Below are positions 55,723 to 63,745 of a stretch of DNA of 64,000 nt, piece by piece. This DNA comes from Microcella alkaliphila. GTDB lineage: Bacteria > Actinomycetota > Actinomycetes > Actinomycetales > Microbacteriaceae. Within the stretch, counting starts at the first letter, position 1. Each line of letters begins with the position of its first letter. The stretch is from NCBI RefSeq assembly GCF_002355395.1, contig NZ_AP017315.1:558001-622000 (forward strand), read 5' to 3'. The position numbers were made by a program, and so were the translations under genes. The notes under the pieces are model-generated. The model saw nothing but the letters and a program-made list of their open reading frames with translations. It did not search any database and was not told the DNA's origin.

Positions 55723-58352
55723 CTGTCTCGTTGCACCGTCAGGCGCACGGGCGTGTTGCGGTTCACAGTATCTCCGGCAGCGACGCTCTGGTCGATCACA
55801 ATGTTGTTGCCGGGCGAGGGTCTTGGGTCAACCGGATCTTCGATGATCTCCTCGCCCTCGTCGTCGCCCTCGTCTTCACGAGGCGGCGGGCCGGGCTCGC
55901 GTCGAATTGTCTCGCAGCGAACGCTGATGTTGCCGAATCCGGCACCCTCCAGTACGGCTCGTGCCTCTTCCAGGGTGTAGCCCGGACTGACAACATCGGG
56001 TACGACGGCCTGGTTGCCCGCGCTGAGCTGGACAGTCACGGTGCTTCCGAGACTCAGGAAGATGCCCGGCGCCGGGTTCTGGTTGGCGATGAGACCTTCG
56101 GGCACTGACGAGTCGGCGCGTGTCTCGCTGATCGCGAATCGGAAGCCGAGGCCTTCGATGATGCTCCGTGCAGTGTCGGGGTTTTGGCCATTCACGTTGG
56201 GCACATTCACGCCCTGACCGCGCAGCAGGCGGTCGGGAACCTCGGGGATCGGGTCCCCGCCGTAGGCGGCGTTCGCCGCCCCCATGATCGGGCGGAAGAT
56301 CTCGTGCCGGAGGTTTGTGCCGTTCGGCAGGTTGCTCACGACGAACTCGCCGGTGATGTTGCCCACCCATGAGGCTGTGCCGATGCGGGTCGAGCCGCCG
56401 ACCATCCAGGTGTGGCGGGCGTTGTCGCTGGTCCCCGTTTTGCCGACGACGGGCACGTCGCCCCCGGGGTTTGAGAGCCGACCGGTTCCGCGCGTCACAA
56501 CCTCGCGCATCGCGAAGGTGGTTGCGGCGGCGACGTCGGAATCGATGGCCTGTCGGCAATCCGGCACCTGGCCGGGTAACTCCGTTCCATTGCGGTCAAT
56601 GAGTTTGTCGACGGCGATCGGCTCGCAGTACCAGCCGCCGTTCTGGATCGCGCCGAACGCTGCAGCCATGCTGAGCGGCGAAATCTCGTTCGTGCCGAGC
56701 ACCGCCGACGGGTTGGTCTGCAGGGGTCCGCCGTCAGCCCTCTGCACGCCCAGACGCTGAGCCGTCTCGCCGATGGCGCAGAGGTCGAGTTGCTGGGCAA
56801 TCGCGGCAAACGACGTGTTGACCGAGTTGACCGTCGCCTGCAGCACGCTCATCACGCCGCCGCCAGCGCCGGCGAAGTTGCGCGGCTCCCAGACCTCGCC
56901 ACTCCACGGGCCATTGCACGAGTCGGTGAAGGTGGCCGGCTCGAAGCGACTGCGCGACCCGTCGATGAACTCTTGGAGGCCTCGACCTGATTCCAGCCAT
57001 TCGACGAGAGCGAAAATCTTGTAGGTCGATCCGGTCTGGAAGCCGCGGGAGCCGCCGTACGGGAAGTCGGTGTTGAAGTTCACGGCGCTGGTCGTCACGC
57101 CCCCGCCTTCGAGACTGTTGTCGAACCGCTTGTTCTGCGCCATCGTCAAGATGCGCCCCGTGTTCGCTTCGACTGAGACGCTGGCGCCACCGATGTCATA
57201 GGGGATGCCGTTGCCGGTTTCACCCACGGCATCGGCCGGTACAACGCTCCACACCGTGTCTTGAGCCACGCGCTGAAGCGACATGTCGAGCGTCGTGTAC
57301 AGCTCGTACCCGCCCTGACGCCACGCGGTCTCGCGCTCCTCGGGCGTCGCCCCGAGCGACTCGAGCTCGGGAATCAGGTTGACGATGTAGTCACACATGT
57401 GCCGGGCATACTCGTCGGCTGCGATGCAGCCAGAGCGCGGGGTTGACAGGGTGACGAACTCGGCGTCGACCGGCGTGTTGAGCGCCTCGTCACGTTCGGC
57501 AGCGCTGATGAAACCTTCGTCGTACATGCCGCGAATGATGAAGTCTCGGCGATCCTGGTTGCGCTGGTAATTTTCTTCACTCAGTAGTGAACGCGCGCTT
57601 GGTTGTTGCACAATCGCGATCAGGCTTGCCGCTTGCGCGACGTTGAGCTCGGCGGCGGTGATGCCGAAGTACAGCTGCGCGGCGGCCTCGATGCCGTAGG
57701 TGTTGCCCCCGAAACCGGCGATATTGAGGTAGGCGAGCATGATCTCGTCTTTGGTGTATTGCTTTTCGAGGCCGATCGCGAGCTTCGCCTCGTTCAGCTT
57801 GCGCTCCAGCGTCGTCTCTTGCGCCGCACGCACGGCTTCGTTGCGCTCTTCGCCCGGCGGGAACTGCTGAATCGCCTGGTTGATGAAGATGTTCTTCACG
57901 AGCTGCTGGGTGAGCGTCGACCCACCGCCCGTGATGTCGCCCGCGGCGAAGTTGCCGAGGGCCGCGCGCACAATTCCTTGCGGGTCGATGCCGCCGTGGG
58001 TGTAGAAGCGGCGGTCTTCGGCCGCCAGCGTGGCCTGGATGACCGTCTCGGCGATCTGGTCGTAGTCGACCTCTTCACGGTTCTCACTGAAGACGTCGGC
58101 GATCTTGACGTAGCCGTCTTCCGGATCGTTGCTGACCTGCGCGTACAGTTCGTTGCGCTGCGACAGGGGATCGATGCGAATGTACTCGGGCAGGCTGTCG
58201 AAAATACCGATGGTGTTGTTGGCCGCCATACCGGTGACCGCGATGGCGGGGGTCACCATGATCGTGGTGAGCAAGCCGATGATGGCGCTCAGGCCGATCA
58301 TGCCGGCGAACGCCCCCAGTGCGCCGGCGGGCGAAGAATTCTGGGCAGACAT
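55713..58352 (-). CDS. Bifunctional penicillin-binding protein with PASTA domains
   Basis: A class A PBP, 879 residues, polymerising and cross-linking peptidoglycan; like PonA2 of mycobacteria. Membrane anchor about 17-40; glycosyltransferase with EDRRFYTHGG (Glu112) and GGGSTLTQQLVKN; transpeptidase with STYK (Ser442), SVN (510-512) and KTG (638-640); two PASTA repeats, about 714-778 and 781-875. The second PASTA is split by an acidic/Pro insert, about 818-846. ATG 58352 is supported by TAGCCT on the minus strand 7 nt before it. Confidence 0.95.
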   Translation of the reverse strand: MSAQNSSPAGALGAFAGMIGLSAIIGLLTTIMVTPAIAVTGMAANNTIGIFDSLPEYIRIDPLSQRNELYAQVSNDPEDGYVKIADVFSENREEVDYDQIAETVIQATLAAEDRRFYTHGGIDPQGIVRAALGNFAAGDITGGGSTLTQQLVKNIFINQAIQQFPPGEERNEAVRAAQETTLERKLNEAKLAIGLEKQYTKDEIMLAYLNIAGFGGNTYGIEAAAQLYFGITAAELNVAQAASLIAIVQQPSARSLLSEENYQRNQDRRDFIIRGMYDEGFISAAERDEALNTPVDAEFVTLSTPRSGCIAADEYARHMCDYIVNLIPELESLGATPEERETAWRQGGYELYTTLDMSLQRVAQDTVWSVVPADAVGETGNGIPYDIGGASVSVEANTGRILTMAQNKRFDNSLEGGGVTTSAVNFNTDFPYGGSRGFQTGSTYKIFALVEWLESGRGLQEFIDGSRSRFEPATFTDSCNGPWSGEVWEPRNFAGAGGGVMSVLQATVNSVNTSFAAIAQQLDLCAIGETAQRLGVQRADGGPLQTNPSAVLGTNEISPLSMAAAFGAIQNGGWYCEPIAVDKLIDRNGTELPGQVPDCRQAIDSDVAAATTFAMREVVTRGTGRLSNPGGDVPVVGKTGTSDNARHTWMVGGSTRIGTASWVGNITGEFVVSNLPNGTNLRHEIFRPIMGAANAAYGGDPIPEVPDRLLRGQGVNVPNVNGQNPDTARSIIEGLGFRFAISETRADSSVPEGLIANQNPAPGIFLSLGSTVTVQLSAGNQAVVPDVVSPGYTLEEARAVLEGAGFGNISVRCETIRREPGPPPREDEGDDEGEEIIEDPVDPRPSPGNNIVIDQSVAAGDTVNRNTPVRLTVQRDSCR

Positions 58353-58427
58353 AGACTCAAGGCTACGGCAGAGGTGCCTATGACGTCTCTGAACGTGACC
58401 CATCTTTGACAATTCGAAAGGCCGCTG

Positions 58428-58592
58428 ATGACGCGCTGGGAGTACATCACCACGCCCCTGATGATCCACAACACCACGGCGATCCTGAACACGTGGGGCT
58501 CCGAGGGCTGGGAACTGGTACAGATCGTGACCGGCCCCGAGGGGGGCCTCGTCGCCTACTTCAAGCGCCCGGTCGCGGGCGACGCCGCCTGA
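58428..58592 (+). CDS. DUF4177 small protein
   Basis: A 54-residue protein MTRWEYITTPLMIHNTT..., with the DUF4177-like core WGSEGWELVQIV and a final strand GLVAYFKRP. Function unknown. GAAAGGCCGCTG before the ATG serves as ribosome binding site. Its TGA overlaps the ATG of the RidA gene (TGATG), so the two are translationally coupled. The same pair lies beside ponA2 in mycobacteria. Confidence 0.88.
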   Translation: MTRWEYITTPLMIHNTTAILNTWGSEGWELVQIVTGPEGGLVAYFKRPVAGDAA

Positions 58593-59053
58593 TGAGCGCT
58601 CTGGATGCTCGCCTCGCCGAGCTCGGAATCACCATCCCCGAGGTGGCCGCCCCGGTCGCCGCCTACGTTCCGGCGACCGTGTCGGGTCAGCTGGTGTTTA
58701 CCGCCGGCCAGCTCCCGTTCGTGGACGGCAGCCTGCCGGCCACGGGCAAGGTGGGTGCCGAGGTCGGCGCTGAGCGCGCTGCCGAGCTCGCCGGCACCGC
58801 CGTCTTGAACGCGCTGGCGGCGGTGAAGAGCGTGATCGGCTCGCTCGACCGCGTGACCCGCATCGTGAAGGTCACGGGGTTCGTCGCCTCAGACCCGAGT
58901 TTCTCGGGCCAGCCCGCCGTGCTCAACGGCGCAAGCACGCTGCTCGGCGACATCTTCGGCGACATCGGCGTGCACTCCCGCAGCGCTGTGGGCGTTGCGG
59001 TGCTGCCGCTCGACGCCCCCGTCGAGGTCGAGCTGGTCGTCGAGTTCGCGTAG
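58592..59053 (+). CDS. RidA family protein
   Basis: A 153-residue member of the RidA/YjgF family, whose founding members hydrolyse reactive enamine/imine intermediates. Visible: FTAGQLPFVDGSL (the RidA SGQIP region with Ala-Gly-Gln), VLNALAAVKSVIGSLDRVTRIVKVTGFV, and HSRSAVGVAVLPLDAPVEVE with the conserved Arg. It is longer than classical RidA by an N-terminal extension, typical of this actinobacterial branch. A 22-bp hairpin ends the operon. Confidence 0.93.
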   Translation: MSALDARLAELGITIPEVAAPVAAYVPATVSGQLVFTAGQLPFVDGSLPATGKVGAEVGAERAAELAGTAVLNALAAVKSVIGSLDRVTRIVKVTGFVASDPSFSGQPAVLNGASTLLGDIFGDIGVHSRSAVGVAVLPLDAPVEVELVVEFA

Positions 59054-59070
59054 CCAAACGCGGGCCGTAC

Positions 59071-59121
59071 ACGACACCGGGGCCGGGCATCCATGATTCG
59101 GATGCCCGGCCCCGGTGTCGT
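59071..59121. terminator. Bidirectional 22-bp hairpin
   Basis: A perfect 22-bp stem (59071-59092 with 59100-59121) and 7-nt loop ATGATTC between the convergent RidA and acs genes. The stem tip carries GGGCATCC/GGATGCCC. Confidence 0.9.
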
Positions 59122-59137
59122 CTGAAGCCGCGCCTCG

Positions 59138-61090
59138 CTACCGGAAGGAGGCGCTGATCGACGCGACGACGTTCGTGTCGGTCAGTGTCGTGGTGTCGCC
59201 GACCTCGCGACCTTCGGCGATGTCGCGAAGGAGTCGCCGCATGATCTTGCCTGAGCGGGTCTTCGGCAGCTCGGCGACGACGAACACTTTGCGGGGGCGT
59301 GCGATGGCGCCGATCTGCTCGGCGACGTGCGCTCGCAGCTGCGCCTCCGCTTCCTCGTCGCTCACGGTGCCGACCATGCGCTGGCGCAGGATGACGAAGG
59401 CGACGACCGCCTGGCCGGTGGTCTCGTCGTTGGCGCCGACGACGGCGGCTTCGGCGACCAGCTCGTGGGCGACGAGTGCCGACTCGATCTCCATCGTCGA
59501 CAGGCGGTGGCCCGAGACGTTCATGACATCGTCGACCCGGCCAAGCAGCCAGACGTCGCCGTCCTCGTCGAGGTGTGCGCCGTCGCCGGCGAAGTACTTG
59601 CCCTCGAACGCCGACCAGTAGGTGTCGACGAAGCGCTGATCGTCGCCCCAGATGCCGCGCAGCATGCTCGGCCAGGGCTCGGTGATGACGAGCAGACCCC
59701 CCGCCTCCTTGCCCACATGCATACCCTGCTCGTCGAGCACGTCCACGCTGATGCCGGGAAGCGGCACCTGCGCCGAGCCGGGCTTGGCGGTCGTCACGCC
59801 GGGCAGCGCGCTGATCATCATCGCGCCGGTCTCGGTCTGCCACCACGTGTCGACGATGGGGGTGCGGCCGCCGCCGATGACCTGGCGATACCAAACCCAC
59901 GCCTCGGGGTTGATGGGTTCGCCGACGCTGCCGAGCACCCGCAAGGTGGCGAGGTTGTACTGGTTGGGCACCTCGCGGCCGATCTTCATGAACGAGCGGA
60001 TCGCGGTCGGCGCCGTGTAGAACAGCGTGACACCGTACTTCTCGATGATCTCCCACCAGCGACCCGGGTGCGGGGTGTCGGGGGTCCCCTCGTAAATGAC
60101 CTGGGTGGCGCCGTTCGCCAGCGGGCCGTAGACCACGTAACTGTGCCCGGTGATCCAGCCGACGTCGGCCGTGCACCAGTAGACGTCGCTCTCGGGCTTC
60201 AGGTCGAAGACGTTCTTGTGGGTGAACGCCGCCTGCGTCAGGTACCCGCCCGAGGTGTGCAGAATCCCCTTCGGCTTCCCCGTGGTGCCGCTCGTGTAAA
60301 GGATGAACAGCGGATTCTCGGCCTCGAAGCCTTCCGCTTCGTGCTCGGGGTCCGCCTCGGCCATGAGCTCGTGCCACCACAGGTCGCGGCCTTCGCTCCA
60401 GTCGATGTCGTTCTCGCCGCGGCGGACGACCAGCACGTTCTGGATCGATTCCGCGCCCGAGGCGAGCGCAGCATCCACGGCGTTCTTGAGGTTGAAGACC
60501 TTGCCCTTGCGGTAGCCGCCGTCTGCGGTGATGACAAGCTTCGCCTCGGCGTCGTCGATGCGCGCGCGCAGGCTTTCGGCCGCAAACCCGCCGAAAACGA
60601 CGGAGTGAATCGCGCCGAGGCGGGCGATCGCGAGCATGGCGATGACCGCTTCGGGGATCATCGGCATGTAGAGCGCCACACGGTCGCCCTGACTGATGCC
60701 GAGACCTGCGAGTACGTTCGCCGCCTTCTTCACCTCGGCGGTGAGCTCGGCGTACGTGATGGCGCGCGAGTCACCGGGCTCGCCCTCGAAGTAGAAGGCG
60801 ACGCGATCGCCGTTGCCCGCCTCGACGTGGCGGTCGAGGCAGTTGTACGCGACGTTGATGCGGCCGTCGTGGAACCAGCGGGCGAACGGTGGGTTCGACC
60901 AGTCGAGGGTCTTCGTGAATGGCGTGTGCCAGCTCAGCAGCTCGCTGGCCTGGCGGGCCCAGAAGCGCAGACGGTCGGCCTTCGCTTCCTCGTAGAGCTC
61001 GGCCGTGGCGTTCGCCTGGGCGGTAAACGCGGGTTCGGGGGCGAACCGGCGGTTTTCGTGCAGGAGGCTGTCGATCGATGTCGAGGACAT
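59138..61090 (-). CDS. acs: Acetyl-CoA synthetase
   Basis: Activates acetate to acetyl-CoA through acetyl-AMP. The 650 residues match the usual length: [16 protein letters not shown] near 75, P-loop [38 protein letters not shown] with the hinge Asp, and the regulatory acetylation Lys in [17 protein letters not shown] 61090 was chosen; the frame is open upstream without homology. Acetate from nagA could feed it. It is divergent from the 6C RNA. Confidence 0.97.
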   Translation of the reverse strand: MSSTSIDSLLHENRRFAPEPAFTAQANATAELYEEAKADRLRFWARQASELLSWHTPFTKTLDWSNPPFARWFHDGRINVAYNCLDRHVEAGNGDRVAFYFEGEPGDSRAITYAELTAEVKKAANVLAGLGISQGDRVALYMPMIPEAVIAMLAIARLGAIHSVVFGGFAAESLRARIDDAEAKLVITADGGYRKGKVFNLKNAVDAALASGAESIQNVLVVRRGENDIDWSEGRDLWWHELMAEADPEHEAEGFEAENPLFILYTSGTTGKPKGILHTSGGYLTQAAFTHKNVFDLKPESDVYWCTADVGWITGHSYVVYGPLANGATQVIYEGTPDTPHPGRWWEIIEKYGVTLFYTAPTAIRSFMKIGREVPNQYNLATLRVLGSVGEPINPEAWVWYRQVIGGGRTPIVDTWWQTETGAMMISALPGVTTAKPGSAQVPLPGISVDVLDEQGMHVGKEAGGLLVITEPWPSMLRGIWGDDQRFVDTYWSAFEGKYFAGDGAHLDEDGDVWLLGRVDDVMNVSGHRLSTMEIESALVAHELVAEAAVVGANDETTGQAVVAFVILRQRMVGTVSDEEAEAQLRAHVAEQIGAIARPRKVFVVAELPKTRSGKIMRRLLRDIAEGREVGDTTTLTDTNVVASISASFR

Positions 61091-61220
61091 ACATCTACTT
61101 TCGTCGATGTGCGGACTGGCCTGGTCTGCCGCGACGGTGCGAGTGAACAGACGCCATCGTAGGGCCTCGCGCCGGGGTTCGCGATCTTCCGTGTCGTGGT
61201 GCGTCACAGGCAACGCGTGT

Positions 61221-61300
61221 CCCCCATTCGGGTGTCCGCACTTGGGGGGACGAAATGGGGGTCAAAATTGTCTTGACCGTGAGCCTTCCTGGCGTACACT
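61221..61300 (+). promoter_or_regulatory. Promoter and upstream inverted repeat of the 6C RNA
   Basis: TTGACC (61273-61278), 16-bp spacer, TACACT (61295-61300): a strong vegetative promoter. Just upstream, CCCCCATTCG (61221) and CGAAATGGGGG (to 61261) form an imperfect inverted repeat around a G6 tract. Confidence 0.7.
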
Positions 61301-61305
61301 GAACG

Positions 61306-61450
61306 TAGTCAGCAGCAAAACTGACCTCGCGGCGCGAACGATTCCCCCCAATCTCGTGTCGCTGTGGCGGCGTCCAAATCCCCCCAAGTGGGCGCCGCCC
61401 CTGACGTACAGCGGCGGCTCCTCCCCACGGAGGGGCCGCCGCTTCGTCGT
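61306..61450 (+). ncRNA. 6C small RNA
   Basis: Carries the two C6-loop hairpins that define 6C RNA: GATT-CCCCCC-AATC (near 61330-61343) and a longer stem GGCGGCG...CGCCGCC around CCCCCC (61380-61385). It ends in a perfect 15-bp hairpin (61411-61442). A strong promoter lies directly upstream. In mycobacteria the homologous RNA lies beside the same tad gene cluster and regulates mRNAs through its C-rich loops. Ends are estimates. Confidence 0.87.
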
Positions 61451-61467
61451 CCCCGGCTGATCGGTCG

Positions 61468-62535
61468 ATGCGGGATGCTCGTGGCGCATTCGCGCACACT
61501 CGCCCGGTGCCCGCCTCCACGCCCTCCACCCCCTTCCTTCCCGTGGCGCGTGCCGACGCGGGCTCCCACCGCGAGGTGGCGCCAGACGTGCTCGAGGCGC
61601 TGGGGCCGCTCGCTCCGCTCGCCACCGACGGCCGCCTCACCGATCTCTTCATCACCGCTGAGGGGCGGGTGCACGCCGACGCCGGCGCGGGAACCGAGCC
61701 GATCGACGGCCTCACCCTGTCTGCCGACGAGGCGCGTGCCCTCGTCGTGCACCTCATCGCCCTCGGGGGTCGCCACATTGACGAAGCGGCCCCCTGTTGC
61801 GACGTGCGCCTCGGTGAGGGCGTGCGTGTGCACGGCGTGCTGCCACCCGTCAGCACCGGGGGAGCGTTGCTGTCGCTGCGGCTGCCTCGACCGATGCCGC
61901 CGAGCGTCACCGAGCTCGGCCTGCCGTCTCCGGCGACCGCGGCTCTCGGGCGGGCGTTGACGGCCCGCCTCACCCTGCTCGTCACGGGAGCAACCGGCAG
62001 CGGCAAGACAACATTGCTGTCGGCCTGGCTGTCGGGGGCTGAGCCGCGCGACCGCATCGTCGTGCTCGAAGACGTCGCGGAGGCGCGCATCCGACACCCC
62101 CACGTCGTATCGCTGGAGACGCGCCAGCCGAATCTCGAGGGTGCGGGGGGAGTGGATCTCGCACGCCTCGTTCGCGAGGCGCTGCGGATGCGCCCCGACC
62201 GGCTCGTCGTCGGCGAGTGTCGCGGGGCCGAGGTGCGCGAGTTCCTGGCGGCCCTGAACACCGGGCATCGAGGTGGTGCCGGAACCCTGCACGCCAACAG
62301 CCTCGGTGATGTGGCTGCGCGGCTCGAGGCGGTCGGCATGCTCGCCGGGCTCGCGCCCGCAGCCCTCGCCCGCCAGGCCGTCAGCGGAATCGACCTGGTG
62401 GCGCACCTGGCGCGCGATCCCGCCGGTGCACGCTCAATCGCCTTCGGACGGCCGTCGCTTGATGCTCGCGAGCGCTTGCGTATCGACCCGCTCGCCCCCG
62501 AGGCGGTCGCCCCCGACGCCCCGGCGCCGCCGTGA
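61468..62535 (+). CDS. TadA/CpaF-type pilus secretion ATPase
   Basis: The motor ATPase of a tight-adherence (Flp) pilus, 355 residues from this ATG. Motifs: Walker [17 protein letters not shown], Asp box VVLEDVAEAR, RPDRLVVGECRGAEVREFL (Walker B) and GTLHANS (His box). The N-terminal domain has TDLFITAEGRVHAD. The start is uncertain: GTG 61507 (PASTPSTPFLP) is also possible; neither has a strong ribosome binding site. It overlaps the next gene by 4 bp. Confidence 0.93.
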   Translation: MRDARGAFAHTRPVPASTPSTPFLPVARADAGSHREVAPDVLEALGPLAPLATDGRLTDLFITAEGRVHADAGAGTEPIDGLTLSADEARALVVHLIALGGRHIDEAAPCCDVRLGEGVRVHGVLPPVSTGGALLSLRLPRPMPPSVTELGLPSPATAALGRALTARLTLLVTGATGSGKTTLLSAWLSGAEPRDRIVVLEDVAEARIRHPHVVSLETRQPNLEGAGGVDLARLVREALRMRPDRLVVGECRGAEVREFLAALNTGHRGGAGTLHANSLGDVAARLEAVGMLAGLAPAALARQAVSGIDLVAHLARDPAGARSIAFGRPSLDARERLRIDPLAPEAVAPDAPAPP

Positions 62536-63437
62536 CGGCGGCGGACGAGTCGCTTCCTCGCCTCATCCACCGGCTCGCGGTGCTGCTGAGCGCCGGCCTC
62601 GCTCCGGCGTCGGCGTGGCGGCACCTCGCGGCGGCAGGACGGGAGCGCGCGCATCCCCTCGTCGCGGCGGTGGCCGAGCATCCCGCGCTCGTCCGTGACC
62701 CCGCCGACGCGATGGCGGCTGCCTCGCCCGACCCGCCGGTCGAGTGGCGCGCGCTGACCGCGGCGTGGCGGATCGCCGCCACCGCGGGGGCGCCGCTCTC
62801 GGCCGTGTTGCGCTCGATCGCCGACGCCCTGCGCGACCGGGCCGACGCGCGCCGCGAGATTGCCGTCGCCCTCGCTGCGCCACGGGCCACCGCGCGCCTG
62901 GTCTTGTGGTTGCCCGCTGCGGGCGTACTGCTGGCACTCGTCATCGGGGTCGATGTCGTGGCCACAGTGCTGAACCCGATCGGCCTGATCAGCGTGATCG
63001 CGGGGCTCGGTCTCGTGCACGCGGGTCGGCGATGGACGAGCCGCCTGCTCGCGGCGGCCGAGCCGCCTGCCCCCACGGCGGGGCTCGGCTACGAGCTACT
63101 CGCCGTGGCGGCAGCGGGCGGGCGAGGTCCGGAGGCGGCGCTGCAGCTCGTGCTCGACCACCTCGCCGCGGTCGACTGTGCACCGTCGTCGACCGAGACA
63201 GCCGAGTTGACGGAGTTGGTCGCGCTGTCGCGGGGTTCGGGCGCACCGCTGGGGGAGCTCGCCCGCGCGGAGGCCCGCGAGGCCCGGGTGGCCGCGCGCG
63301 GTGCGGCCCGGCGCACGGCCGAACGCCTCGGCGTTCGCCTGATGCTGCCACTTGGTGCGTGCATCTTGCCGGCCTTCTTGCTCATCGGCGTCGTGCCAAT
63401 CCTGCTCGGCATCGTCTCCTCCACACTCGCCGGCTGA
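62532..63437 (+). CDS. TadB-TadC-like pilus platform protein
   Basis: A 301-residue type II secretion F family membrane protein. Residues 1-160 look like TadB: a helical domain LIHRLAVLLSAGLAPASAW, then WLPAAGVLLALVIGVDVVATVL. Residues 175-301 look like TadC: LGYELLAVAAAGGRGPEAAL, then MLPLGACILPAFLLIGVVPI. Both platform halves, usually two genes, thus appear in one compact chain. It recruits the TadA motor at the inner face of the membrane. Confidence 0.85.
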   Translation: MTAADESLPRLIHRLAVLLSAGLAPASAWRHLAAAGRERAHPLVAAVAEHPALVRDPADAMAAASPDPPVEWRALTAAWRIAATAGAPLSAVLRSIADALRDRADARREIAVALAAPRATARLVLWLPAAGVLLALVIGVDVVATVLNPIGLISVIAGLGLVHAGRRWTSRLLAAAEPPAPTAGLGYELLAVAAAGGRGPEAALQLVLDHLAAVDCAPSSTETAELTELVALSRGSGAPLGELARAEAREARVAARGAARRTAERLGVRLMLPLGACILPAFLLIGVVPILLGIVSSTLAG

Positions 63438-63538
63438 CGTGCCAGCAACCGGATGGGCGGGCTCGCGTCTCGTCGGCATCGTCAGCAGTCGACACTGGTC
63501 GCGTTCGTGCTGCCGACCCGATGAAAACGGAGACCCTC

Positions 63539-63745
63539 ATGTCGACCCTCACCCGCCCCCACCGCCGACTCTCCCGTCTGCGCAGCCGACTCGCCAGCGA
63601 CCGCGGAGCCGCAACGGCCGAGTATGCCATCGCCACGATGGCGGCCGTCGCCTTCGCCGGGCTTCTCGTCGTCATCATGCAGAGCGACGAGGTGCGCGGC
63701 ATTCTCACCGACATGGTGCGTTCCGCGTTGACCTTCGGCGGGTGA
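63539..63745 (+). CDS. DUF4244 Flp-pilin-like protein
   Basis: A 68-residue small pilin-like protein: basic N-terminus (RPHRRLSRLRSRL), then SDRGAATAEYAIATMAAVAFAGLLVVIM with the Glu-Tyr and hydrophobic stretch of Flp prepilins; cleavage may fall in RGAATAEY. ATG 63539 follows CGGAGACC at good spacing; ATG 63521 adds six residues. It overlaps the next start (GTGA). Confidence 0.87.
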   Translation: MSTLTRPHRRLSRLRSRLASDRGAATAEYAIATMAAVAFAGLLVVIMQSDEVRGILTDMVRSALTFGG

